NCBI GenBank assembly: GCA_913009915.1
Contig: CAJVYZ010000128.1
Span: forward strand, 1 to 7,409
DNA: 7,409 nt
Source of the DNA: an uncultured Gemmatimonadota bacterium
GTDB lineage: Bacteria; Gemmatimonadota; Gemmatimonadetes; Gemmatimonadales; GWC2-71-9
Reading direction: 5' to 3'
Part shown: positions 1 to 5,957 of the stretch, piece by piece
Layout: each line of letters begins with the position of its first letter
Numbering within the stretch: the stretch's first letter is position 1
The notes under the pieces: generated by a model
Databases searched by the model: none
Told to the model about the DNA's origin: nothing
What the model saw: the letters and a program-made list of their open reading frames with translations, nothing else
Translations under genes and position numbers: made by a program

Positions 1-31
1 ACTGGAGTTCAGACGTGTGCTCTTCCGATCT
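1..31. other. Illumina TruSeq adapter remnant (not genomic)
   Basis: These 31 bases match, from memory, the 3' part of the Illumina TruSeq index/read-2 adapter in its reverse-complement form, ending in the diagnostic GCTCTTCCGATCT. Native sequence begins at base 32. The adapter contributes the first T of an apparent TTG start codon at 31-33, so that start is an artefact. The left edge of the window is therefore a physical contig or read end and not a biological boundary. Confidence 0.97.
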
Positions 32-318
32 TGCCGGAGATAGCGGATGTGCCCATCGAGGACTTGGAGCAACTTGCCGGTACCTACCGGGGCGAAGGCA
101 CAATTGACGAAATTCGTCTTAGCGACGACGATGACAAGCTGTACGTCGATCTGGGCGCCCGCCGCCGGGTGGTTCCGCTCACCGACGGACGTCTACTCAT
201 CCTGGGAACACGAGGCCTCGAAATCCAAAAGATGTCCGAGGAAGCCGACAGACCGACCCGGCTGCGAGTTGTTCGCGAAGACGAGGTCGTGGCTCAGCTC
301 GAGCGGGTAGACGAATAG
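32..318 (+). CDS. 3' end of a truncated gene, unknown product
   Basis: The open frame enters from the adapter junction and ends at TAG 316-318, giving about 94 native residues from the C-terminus of a longer protein. I do not recognise a specific family. The segment starts with an acidic stretch, then DLEQLAGTYRGEG, and continues as alternating short beta strands (KLYVDLG, RRVVPL, RLLILG, RLRVVRE) ending VAQLERVDE. That pattern resembles the small beta-barrel or lipocalin-like tail seen behind serine-hydrolase and peptidase domains, where an L-x-x-x-x-G-x-Y-x-G motif opens the domain. This is an impression only. It is convergent with the TonB receptor gene, so it is not in its operon. The missing 5' part prevents any functional call. 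Coding is supported by consistent amino-acid composition and by strand-like periodicity. Confidence 0.65.
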
Positions 319-582
319 CCAGCCGTTTGACAACCCGAGATCCGCTCCCGAAGTTGTGTGTTTCTCCTGGCGAGGAATGACCCATGCCCTGCCTGATAGC
401 CGCTAGCGCTCGCGCCGCCCTCACCCACGGGGCGGTGGGGCCTGCGTACTGCGATTTTGCGCACTCCCCAACGTCTCCGTTCCGCTCCGATGATGGCGTT
501 TATCGCCCTGGGCGGTTTGAGATTGGCTCGGGACGCCGTCGGGGGCGACGCATGCGTCGCCCCTACACGAATTATCGCCCCA
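319..582. other. Convergent intergenic gap, no gene seen
   Basis: The gap separates the end of the plus-strand fragment from the end of the minus-strand receptor gene. Open frames crossing it on both strands read as arginine- and serine-rich noise without recognisable motifs or ribosome binding sites. The only clear structure is the palindrome at 542-563. I see no canonical terminator with a U tract for either gene. Confidence 0.6.
542..563. repeat. 22-bp perfect palindrome, dispersed-repeat type
   Basis: Bases 542-552 (GGGGCGACGCA) are exactly reverse-complementary to 553-563, with no unpaired loop in DNA. The element is followed by TACACGAAT and sits about 20 bp beyond the receptor stop codon. 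Palindromes of this kind (GTAGGGGCGACGC... flanked by TAC) are familiar as dispersed intergenic repeats in several high-GC phyla. It could help end transcription of either convergent gene as a hairpin, but no U-rich tail follows on either strand. Family membership is from memory, not from a search. Confidence 0.75.
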
Positions 583-2649
583 CTAGTTGACGCTCCCGCC
601 AAACCACCAGCCCAGCCCGAGCCAGACTGCCCGGCCCGGCCCGGGCTCGAAGTAGCGGCCAGCGAAGGCATTGGGAGTGACCGCCGATACGTAGTCGTGA
701 TCCAGAACGTTCGACACGCCGACGAATGGGCTCAGAGCCGTGGAGCCGATAGGGACCCGGTGCCAACCCAGTCGAAGGTCTCCGACAAAGTAGGCTGCCG
801 CCGACGCGTCGTTGGCGTTGTCGACCGGGATGGCGCTCACGTAGCGGCCAGAGGCGCTCAGGTACCACCCGCCCCGCGCGTCATACGCCACCAATATTTC
901 CGCCCGGTTGGGGGCCACGCCGGGGATCCGATTGCCGTCGAACGATTCGCCCCTGAACGCAAAATCAGTGAACCGAGCGTCGGTGTAGGTGTACTGCCCG
1001 CGGAACACCAGTCCGCGGGCGGCGCGCCAGTCGATCCCAATTTCGACACCGCGGTGCCGGGCGGAACCCGCGTTGGCGAAGAACGTCCGGCCCGGCTCCG
1101 ACGGCACTTCGAACGGAATGAGCTCGTTGGTGACGTTCGCCTGATACAGCGCGACCTGGTACTCCACCGTGCCGGTCACCCGCCCCTTGATGCCCAGCTC
1201 GAAGGACTCCGCGCGCTGGGGCTCGAGCTCGAGGTTGAGACCGCCGGAGCCATCGGGTCGGTTGATCAGTTCGGTGGTGGTCGGCGTTTCGAACGCGGTG
1301 GAGTAATTGCCGTACGCGATGATGGCTGGGTCGAAATCGTAAAACACCCCCAGGGTCGGGCTCCAGGCACTCAAAGTACGCGAACCGGAATCGTCGGGGT
1401 CGCCGGCGGTGAGGTGGTCGTCCAACTGAAAGCGAATCCAGTCGTAGCGTACCCCGCCGAGCAGCACCAGACGAGACGATAGCGGTAGGTGAAGTTGAAC
1501 GAACGGCGCCAAGTTGCCGACGCGCTCGCGCTGATCGAGACGCAACTGGCCGGCCACGCCCTGTTGATTGGCGAAATTCTTTCGGTCGTCGTCCTGATAG
1601 GCAGCTTCGACACCCAGAAGCACTCGCCCTTGTCGTTCACCGACGATGAAAGCGTGATCCCACTGACCCCGGGCACCGGCGGCCGTACGATCGAGGTCGA
1701 TCACTGCCGTCGGAATGGGATTGGTGAGCTTCCGTCCCAGGCCCCAGGCGGTGACCTCCAGCGATCCGTTACCTGTTTGACGCGTCCAGGTCAGTCCCAG
1801 CTGCAGCTGCCGGGCGTCCTTCCCCGTTTGCTGGACGACGTTGAACGGGTTGGCGGCAGTGGGATCGACCGCCAGCGCCGAGTCGCTGAGGGAGCCTGGA
1901 TTCTGGGCCTCGAGATCCACCGCGGTGACCACCAGGCGGAACCGATCACGCCCTGTCTCATACCCCAACCGCGCCGTGCCGAAAATCTTGTCGGCCGCGC
2001 TGTGGGCGCGATAGCCGTCATAGGAAAACAGGCTGACATCCAATTCCCCGGTAATCTGCCCCATCCGGCCGGCGGTGCGGCTCTCCAACCGGCGTAACCC
2101 GCTGGTCCCGCCCTCGACGGAGAATCCCTGGCGGAACGGCCCCGTGACCGGGTAGCCGGTCCGGTAGCGAACCACACCGCCGGAAGCGTTGCCGTAGAGC
2201 GCCGAGGAGGGACCGCGCCATGTCTCGACCCGCGAGACCGTGCCCAGGTCGAGGTGATCCAGCGTGGTCTGGCCGTCGGCCATGGTGGCCGGGACGCCGT
2301 CAACCAGCACCCGGACGCCGCGAATGCCGAATTGCGTGCGAGCCCCGAAGCCACGAATGGAGAGCCGGTCTCCGAGGGCGTAGTTGTAACGGTTCTGCAC
2401 TTCGACGCCCGGCAGGGCGGTCATGATTTCGCCCAGCGCCAGGCGGGGCTGCGCTCTGGTGACCGACGAGTCGCCGCCGACCGATACCGCGTACGGCAGG
2501 GTGAGGATCAGCGAAGGCGTACCAGCTATGGTGACGACGATCGGTTCGAGCTCGACGGGAGTCGAATCACGAACCTGTCCGTGGGCATCGGTTGCAGCGG
2601 CGATCAGTCCCAACGCCAGGCCCGCTAACCAGGTTGTCTTTCCAACCAC
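583..2649 (-). CDS. pqqU: TonB-dependent outer-membrane receptor, PqqU/YncD-like (probable PQQ importer)
   Basis: This is a 688-residue TonB-dependent receptor when started at GTG 2649. The N-terminus is a signal peptide (VVGKTTWLAGLALGLIAAA, cut near residues 23-25). A TonB box follows (EPIVVT, 35-40), then the plug (about 50-165) with LPGVEVQNRYNY, LSIRGFGAR, VLVDGVPATMADGQ and ALYGNASGGV, then a 22-strand-type barrel. Many segments match my memory of E. coli YncD, renamed PqqU after it was shown to import PQQ: VQNRxNYA, RGFGxRxxxGIRG, VDGxPATMxDGQ, FETPTxxEL (453-461), a GDxDDSG-like loop, GNRxPG, and a GRYFEPGPGR end (664-673). The last aromatic (F683) is followed by GGSVN, longer than the usual terminal Phe/Trp. 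An in-frame ATG at 2928 would add 93 Ser/Gly-rich residues encoded by a tandem repeat and a terminator; I reject it. The start has an AGGGG at 2661-2665 with a long 11-nt spacer, so it is not fully certain. The substrate assignment is inference; siderophore transport is the main alternative. Confidence 0.85.
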   Translation of the reverse strand: MVGKTTWLAGLALGLIAAATDAHGQVRDSTPVELEPIVVTIAGTPSLILTLPYAVSVGGDSSVTRAQPRLALGEIMTALPGVEVQNRYNYALGDRLSIRGFGARTQFGIRGVRVLVDGVPATMADGQTTLDHLDLGTVSRVETWRGPSSALYGNASGGVVRYRTGYPVTGPFRQGFSVEGGTSGLRRLESRTAGRMGQITGELDVSLFSYDGYRAHSAADKIFGTARLGYETGRDRFRLVVTAVDLEAQNPGSLSDSALAVDPTAANPFNVVQQTGKDARQLQLGLTWTRQTGNGSLEVTAWGLGRKLTNPIPTAVIDLDRTAAGARGQWDHAFIVGERQGRVLLGVEAAYQDDDRKNFANQQGVAGQLRLDQRERVGNLAPFVQLHLPLSSRLVLLGGVRYDWIRFQLDDHLTAGDPDDSGSRTLSAWSPTLGVFYDFDPAIIAYGNYSTAFETPTTTELINRPDGSGGLNLELEPQRAESFELGIKGRVTGTVEYQVALYQANVTNELIPFEVPSEPGRTFFANAGSARHRGVEIGIDWRAARGLVFRGQYTYTDARFTDFAFRGESFDGNRIPGVAPNRAEILVAYDARGGWYLSASGRYVSAIPVDNANDASAAAYFVGDLRLGWHRVPIGSTALSPFVGVSNVLDHDYVSAVTPNAFAGRYFEPGPGRAVWLGLGWWFGGSVN

Positions 2650-2670
2650 CAGGCCATGACCCCCTATGAT

Positions 2671-2702
2671 GGGATTCCGGGATTCCGGGATTCCGAAATT
2701 CC
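2671..2702. repeat. 8-bp tandem repeat (GGGATTCC) x 4
   Basis: Three exact copies of GGGATTCC (2671-2694) are followed by a degenerate fourth, GAAATTCC (2695-2702). The repeat lies in the 5' leader of the receptor gene, just upstream of the putative AGGGG ribosome binding site. Nothing suggests that it is translated: read in the receptor frame it gives PESRNP-like residues ahead of the signal peptide. Confidence 0.85.
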
Positions 2703-2709
2703 GGCATTG

Positions 2710-2738
2710 AGAAAATGATTTAACTGCCCCATAGTCAA
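2710..2738 (-). promoter_or_regulatory. Weak candidate promoter for the PqqU-like receptor
   Basis: An AT-rich patch in otherwise GC-rich DNA lies just downstream of the terminator and about 60-90 bp upstream of the GTG start. On the minus strand TTGACT (2738-2733) is a good -35 match. Seventeen bases later TTTTCT (2715-2710) is a poor -10 with three of six matches. The placement makes sense for a receptor transcribed separately from the membrane-protein gene upstream, but the -10 is weak. Confidence 0.25.
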
Positions 2739-2765
2739 AGAAGAAAGCACTCATCCCTGAGTGCT
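2736..2765 (-). terminator. Intrinsic terminator downstream of the zinc-finger membrane protein
   Basis: On the minus strand an 8-bp perfect stem, AGCACTCA paired with TGAGTGCT (2765-2758 and 2753-2746), closes a GGGA loop, which is a GNRA tetraloop. It is followed directly by TTCTTCTTTG. Stem, loop and U-rich tail fit a rho-independent terminator for the gene ending at 2925, with the 9-bp repeat array in the 3' UTR. Its presence argues that the receptor gene begins beyond it with its own promoter. Confidence 0.75.
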
Positions 2766-2776
2766 CCTCCAATCCA

Positions 2777-2920
2777 CTGCCCTCGCTGTCCCCGCTGTCC
2801 CCGCTGCCCTCGCTGACGCCACTGCTCCCGCTGCCCTCGCTGCCCTCGCTGCCCTCGCTGACTCCACTGCCCCCGCTGCTCCCGCTGCCCTCGCTGCCCC
2901 CGCTGACGCCGCTGCCCTCG
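2777..2920. repeat. 9-bp minisatellite array, 16 units (CTGCCCTCG type)
   Basis: Sixteen consecutive 9-bp units all begin CTG. CTGCCCTCG is commonest (seven copies); variants are CTGTCCCCG, CTGCTCCCG, CTGCCCCCG, CTGACGCCA, CTGACTCCA and CTGACGCCG. The array ends five bases from the stop codon of the minus-strand membrane-protein gene. Because the unit is a multiple of three and one frame lacks stops, it makes an open Gly/Ser/Glu-rich frame on the minus strand. A shorter copy of the same family is at 6419-6472. Spacers are absent and units are short, so this is not a CRISPR array. Confidence 0.95.
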
Positions 2921-2924
2921 TCTC

Positions 2925-3842
2925 TCATCCCTGATTCCCCTCCTCAGAGGCCGCGAGCTGTTGCTGCAGCTGTCTCACCCGCATACCATAAAACTTCGCC
3001 AGTTCCGACGCGTGAAAGGCGCCGTAGCCGAGAAGACCCGCCATCGACCCAGTGAAAATCGTCACCGGCAGCCCCAGTGGTCCCATGAGTGCCGTCACCC
3101 GGCCCAAGCCAATGATGCCGAACATGCCGGCCATGAAGATCACCCAGCCAAACACTCCGGCGAGTAACTGAAATATGAAAACCTCGCCCAGTGCTCCTCT
3201 GGTCAGTTCCCAGCTCTTCTGCAGGGCTTGCACCGGTCCGAGCCTATGGGCAACCACGAACTCGTCAGCCCACACCAGGCGCAGGGCGGCGATGATTCCC
3301 GGAACGATCAGGGCCAGGTACCCAACGGTGGTTGCCAGCGCCACGAGGAACCAGGTGAGGACCCACGGGATCGATCTGTTGAGTGCATAGGTGTATGCGT
3401 TGCCGCGGATCAGGCCGGTATACCGTCGGGTGAGAATCGTGCCCGTCAGCAAGACCCCGTACGCCGCAACGAGCGCCACACCGAACATGGCGAATGGGGC
3501 GAATGCGCTGGCTTCCCGGCCCTGGCCCCATTCGGGGAAGCCGAGCGATAGCACCACCGTGGCGACGACCGCGACGGGTACCATGTGGCGCAGGAGCGAT
3601 GGCAGCGCCTTTGCCCACAGCTTGAGGCCGGTCCCGAATGGCTTCTTGAACCCCGCCGTGTACCGCTCGATGCCGCCGGGCTCGGCGGTCGCTCGACAGG
3701 ACTCGGAACAGTAGACCTCCGGCACCGCCAACCCCTCGACCAGGCAGGCATCGCAAAAGGCGTTGCCGCAATGGTCGCACGTCGCCACCGCGCGTTGGGG
3801 CGGGTGGTTGATGCAGAGGGCTTGGCGCTCGAGGAAGGGCAT
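2925..3842 (-). CDS. B-box-like zinc-finger plus multi-pass membrane protein, unknown function
   Basis: The product has 305 residues from ATG 3842. The N-terminal 50 residues hold an ordered Cys/His set (C10, H13, C22, C25, C30, C33, C45, C49; sub-motif CDHCGNAFCDAC) that should bind one or two zinc ions, like the small B-box-type zinc ribbons found in front of bacterial membrane domains. Hydrophobic segments follow at about 87-102, 112-137, 158-190, 222-248 and 250-275, so roughly five or six membrane helices. The stretch around GPVQALQKSWELTRGALGEVF (202-222) recalls the amphipathic repeat of GDPD-associated and DUF975-type membrane domains. The C-terminus is a short Gln-rich cytoplasmic helix. 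I do not know its function. AAGG lies eight bases before the ATG as a modest ribosome binding site. An upstream in-frame ATG at 3935 would add 31 residues through repeat and poly-G sequence and is less likely. Its stop overlaps an ATG at 2928 (ATGA), which I regard as coincidence. Confidence 0.85.
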   Translation of the reverse strand: MPFLERQALCINHPPQRAVATCDHCGNAFCDACLVEGLAVPEVYCSESCRATAEPGGIERYTAGFKKPFGTGLKLWAKALPSLLRHMVPVAVVATVVLSLGFPEWGQGREASAFAPFAMFGVALVAAYGVLLTGTILTRRYTGLIRGNAYTYALNRSIPWVLTWFLVALATTVGYLALIVPGIIAALRLVWADEFVVAHRLGPVQALQKSWELTRGALGEVFIFQLLAGVFGWVIFMAGMFGIIGLGRVTALMGPLGLPVTIFTGSMAGLLGYGAFHASELAKFYGMRVRQLQQQLAASEEGNQG

Positions 3843-3861
3843 GGCGGAGGCCTTGGCAGGT

Positions 3862-3870
3862 GGGGGGGGG
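3862..3870. repeat. Homopolymer run of nine G
   Basis: Nine consecutive G on the plus strand (C on the coding strand of the membrane-protein gene) lie 20 bp upstream of its ATG at 3842. Runs of this length are prone to slippage in cells and to indel errors in sequencing. If translation began at the upstream ATG 3935, a length change would shift the frame; with the start at 3842 it would only alter leader length. Confidence 0.9.
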
Positions 3871-3930
3871 ACGCGGGAGGCAATGCAAAGATTACTCTCC
3901 GCCGGCAAACCGCCAGGGGGTTCTCGATCC

Positions 3931-3962
3931 CACAATCCCTCGATGCCACAGTCCCTCGTATC
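3931..3962. repeat. Imperfect 16-bp direct repeat, two copies
   Basis: CACAATCCCTCGATGC (3931-3946) and CACAGTCCCTCGTATC (3947-3962) are adjacent and agree at 12 of 16 positions. A third partial unit may be present just before, at CTCGATCC. It is one of several tandem repeats with different unit lengths in the gaps of this window. Confidence 0.6.
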
Positions 3963-4030
3963 TTTCCCCCATGACCGAATGTCGGCGGGGCAGCCGGGCG
4001 AGTAGACCTGCTGTCGGCCATCCGTCCACT

Positions 4031-4051
4031 AGCCACCAGCCACCAGCCACC
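4031..4051. repeat. 7-bp tandem repeat (AGCCACC) x 3
   Basis: Three exact AGCCACC units follow each other, preceded by a similar CACT. The repeat lies about 90-110 bp upstream of the xoxF-like start codon, in the divergent gap. No function is evident. Confidence 0.85.
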
Positions 4052-4108
4052 GTCACCGCTTGCAACTAGCATGTGACGAGGATTCATCCCATGTTAGCGG
4101 TGGCCTAC

Positions 4109-4131
4109 ATCGGTCCATCCCAGTCACCGAT
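4109..4131 (+). promoter_or_regulatory. Inverted repeat next to the xoxF ribosome binding site
   Basis: ATCGGT (4109-4114) and ACCGAT (4126-4131) are exact inverted repeats separated by 11 bases, and the second arm ends one base before the GAGGAG ribosome binding site. In DNA this could be a protein operator; in mRNA it would be a small hairpin ending at the ribosome binding site. With six-base arms, chance occurrence is possible. Confidence 0.3.
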
Positions 4132-4132
4132 C

Positions 4133-4138
4133 GAGGAG
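4133..4138 (+). promoter_or_regulatory. Ribosome binding site of the xoxF-like gene
   Basis: GAGGAG lies four bases before ATG 4143. It is the best Shine-Dalgarno match near this gene and fixes the start that gives a complete signal peptide. Confidence 0.7.
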
Positions 4139-4142
4139 TGTC

Positions 4143-5957
4143 ATGACTCCAGACTCACCGACGCGGCGCGTGCTCGCTGCCGGCACCGTAGTCCTCTTCT
4201 CCGTTACCTGGGTCGTCGGCGCGGTGGGCCAGGAGGGAACGGCATCCACGAGAAGGGCGGGAGCGCCAGAGGACGGCCAATGGACCATGCCGGCCAAGGA
4301 TTACGCTGCGACCCGGTACAGCGGACTGAGCGAGATCACGGTAGCGAACGCGGCACAGCTGCGCCCGGTCTGGACCTTCTCGACCGGCGTCCTGGGCGGG
4401 CACGAGGGTCAGCCGCTGGTGGTGAACAACACCATGTACGTCGTCACCCCGTGGCCCAACGTCCTCTACGCCTTCGATCTCACGAAGGAAGGGTACCCGC
4501 TGCATTGGAAGTACCGCCCGGACGTGAGCCCCGCCGCGGTGGGAATCGCGTGCTGTGACGCGGTCAACCGGGGCGCCGCCTACGCGGACGGCAAGATCGT
4601 GTACAACCTGCTCGACGGACACACCGTCGCGGTCGATGCGGTCACTGGTCAGGAAATCTGGAAGACCAAGATCGCCGACCTGGATCTGGGGGAGACCGTC
4701 ACCATGGCGCCCCTGGTCATCGGAAACAAGGTGATCGTGGGGCCGTCCGGAGGTGAATTCGGCATCCAGGGCTGGGTCAAGGCACTCGACCTCGAGACCG
4801 GCCGCATCCTGTGGACGGGCTACAACGCCGGGCCGGACAGCCAGATGCTCGTCTCAGCGGACACCTTCGAGCCGTTCTACGACACGGGCACGGAAGTTGG
4901 GATCACGACCTGGGCGGGCGACACCTGGAAACTGGCCGGCGTGCCGGTGTGGGGCTGGATCTCGTACGATCCGGAGCTGGATCTGTTGTACTACGGCACC
5001 GGCAACGCGGCGCCCTACAATCCCGACCAACGGTTGGGAGACAACAAGTGGGCCACCAGCGTCATGGCCCGGAGACCGTCGGACGGCGCCCTAATATGGG
5101 CCTACCAGTTCACCCCGCATGAGAGCTGGGACTACGATTCCAACGCGGAGATGATTCTGGTCGACCTCACCATCGATGGCCAACGCCGCAAAGTGCTGGT
5201 CCACTTCGACAAGAATGGCCTGGCATACACCATCGACCGCGCCACAGGGGAAGTGCTGGTCGCCGAAGCTTTCGTGCCCGTCAACTGGTCCACTGGTGTG
5301 GATCTGGCCACCGGCATCCCGCAGGTTGATTCCACCAAACTCACCGGTGCGTCGAGGGGCAACGTGGAGAACATCTGCCCCAGCCTGGAGGGCGGGACCA
5401 GCCCGGCCTCGCCCGCGTCCTTCTCGCCGCGGACCAAATTGTTTTACGTCTCCACCAACAATTTCTGCATGAGTTGGGAGGCGTCGCAGGCGGCGTACAT
5501 AGTCGGAACTCCATACATAGGTGCGTCGATTCCGTATCACGCGGGTGAGGGTGGGCACCTGGGCGCCTTCATCGCCTGGGATGCCGCCAGCGGACGGAAA
5601 GTTTGGGAGATCCGCGAAAAGTACCCAGTGTGGAGTGGCAGCGTGGTCACCGCGGGGGACGTCGTCTTCTATGGCACCCTCGATGGGTGGTTCAAGGCGG
5701 CGGACGCTACCAGCGGCGAAGTACTCTACAAGTTCAAAATCGGGTCCGGCGTCGTGGGGGCCCCCATCAGCTACACCGGTCCCGACGGCAAACAGTACCT
5801 GGCGGTGTACGCCGGCATCGGCGGCGACTGGTTCCTCGTGGCGGGGGACGTTCGCTCTGACGACCCGGCTGACGTGCGGCCCCCGGCGGACTTCATGCCC
5901 GACCTGGCGAGGCACACTAGCCAAGGGGGGATCGTGTGGATCTTCGCGCTGAACTAA
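4143..5957 (+). CDS. xoxF: Lanthanide-type PQQ-dependent alcohol dehydrogenase (XoxF-like)
   Basis: The product is a 604-residue periplasmic quinoprotein that should oxidise methanol or another short alcohol with PQQ and pass electrons to cytochrome c. A signal peptide with a TRR n-region occupies about 1-30. The eight-bladed propeller shows the family hallmarks: the vicinal disulfide CC 137-138 (GIACCDAVNRG), the metal ligand E205 in PSGGEFG, WGW 270-272 beneath the cofactor, N288 in YGTGNAAPYNPDQR, and catalytic D330 in HESWDYD. D332, two residues on, is the extra aspartate present in XoxF and other rare-earth enzymes but replaced by Ala in calcium-dependent MxaF. C412 and C442 match the second conserved disulfide. 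K357 (HFDKNG) stands where MxaF has Arg331. Residues around the active site (HESWDYDSNAE) differ from the usual XoxF HDEWDYDG, so the substrate may differ from methanol. Length is typical of XoxF. The stop overlaps the cytochrome gene by 22 bp, indicating an operon. Confidence 0.93.
   Translation: MTPDSPTRRVLAAGTVVLFSVTWVVGAVGQEGTASTRRAGAPEDGQWTMPAKDYAATRYSGLSEITVANAAQLRPVWTFSTGVLGGHEGQPLVVNNTMYVVTPWPNVLYAFDLTKEGYPLHWKYRPDVSPAAVGIACCDAVNRGAAYADGKIVYNLLDGHTVAVDAVTGQEIWKTKIADLDLGETVTMAPLVIGNKVIVGPSGGEFGIQGWVKALDLETGRILWTGYNAGPDSQMLVSADTFEPFYDTGTEVGITTWAGDTWKLAGVPVWGWISYDPELDLLYYGTGNAAPYNPDQRLGDNKWATSVMARRPSDGALIWAYQFTPHESWDYDSNAEMILVDLTIDGQRRKVLVHFDKNGLAYTIDRATGEVLVAEAFVPVNWSTGVDLATGIPQVDSTKLTGASRGNVENICPSLEGGTSPASPASFSPRTKLFYVSTNNFCMSWEASQAAYIVGTPYIGASIPYHAGEGGHLGAFIAWDAASGRKVWEIREKYPVWSGSVVTAGDVVFYGTLDGWFKAADATSGEVLYKFKIGSGVVGAPISYTGPDGKQYLAVYAGIGGDWFLVAGDVRSDDPADVRPPADFMPDLARHTSQGGIVWIFALN
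5923..5930 (+). promoter_or_regulatory. Ribosome binding site of the cytochrome gene, inside xoxF
   Basis: AAGGGGGG lies five bases before GTG 5936 and within the final codons of the dehydrogenase gene. No comparable site precedes the alternative ATG at 5963. This decides the GTG start and implies coupled translation. Confidence 0.6.

Larger units (their letters stand above)
3843..4142. other. Divergent intergenic region with short repeats
   Basis: This 300-bp gap separates the divergently transcribed membrane-protein and xoxF-like genes and must hold promoters for both. I find no convincing -35/-10 pair on either strand. It contains a nine-G run, a 16-bp imperfect direct repeat, a 7-bp tandem repeat and an inverted repeat just before the xoxF ribosome binding site, each listed separately. 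Short open frames across it read as repeat-derived noise. Confidence 0.6.

Noticed and set aside
139..153. DDDDK in the N-terminal fragment, as in FLAG or enterokinase tags.
   Set aside because: It lies within a natural-looking acidic strand context (LSDDDDKLYVD) with no other vector sequence; coincidence despite the adapter at the edge.
457..1482. 341-residue plus-strand open frame opposite the receptor gene.
   Set aside because: It is antisense to clear TonB-receptor coding sequence, has Arg/Val-rich noise composition and no family motif; a GC-rich shadow frame.
583..2649. Receptor as a lanthanophore transporter (LutH/LanA type), given the nearby lanthanide enzyme.
   Set aside because: The motif-level similarity I can recall is to YncD/PqqU, which better explains the neighbourhood; not excluded, but less supported.
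2640..2657. Out-of-frame ATG 2657 suggesting a frameshift at the receptor start.
   Set aside because: Its frame closes after ten codons, and the GTG frame already gives a good signal peptide; a one-base error cannot be excluded but is not needed.
2777..2920. Repeat array considered as a CRISPR.
   Set aside because: Units are 9 bp and contiguous, with no spacers of constant length and no cas genes nearby.
2650..2928. Start of the receptor at ATG 2928, overlapping the upstream stop as ATGA, suggesting translational coupling.
   Set aside because: The added 93 residues come from a tandem repeat, a terminator and an 8-bp repeat, and would bury the signal peptide.
3843..3935. Upstream ATG 3935 for the zinc-finger membrane protein.
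   Set aside because: The 31 extra residues are Pro-rich, cross the nine-G run and part of a direct repeat, and precede no domain; ATG 3842 begins cleanly before the Cys/His motif.
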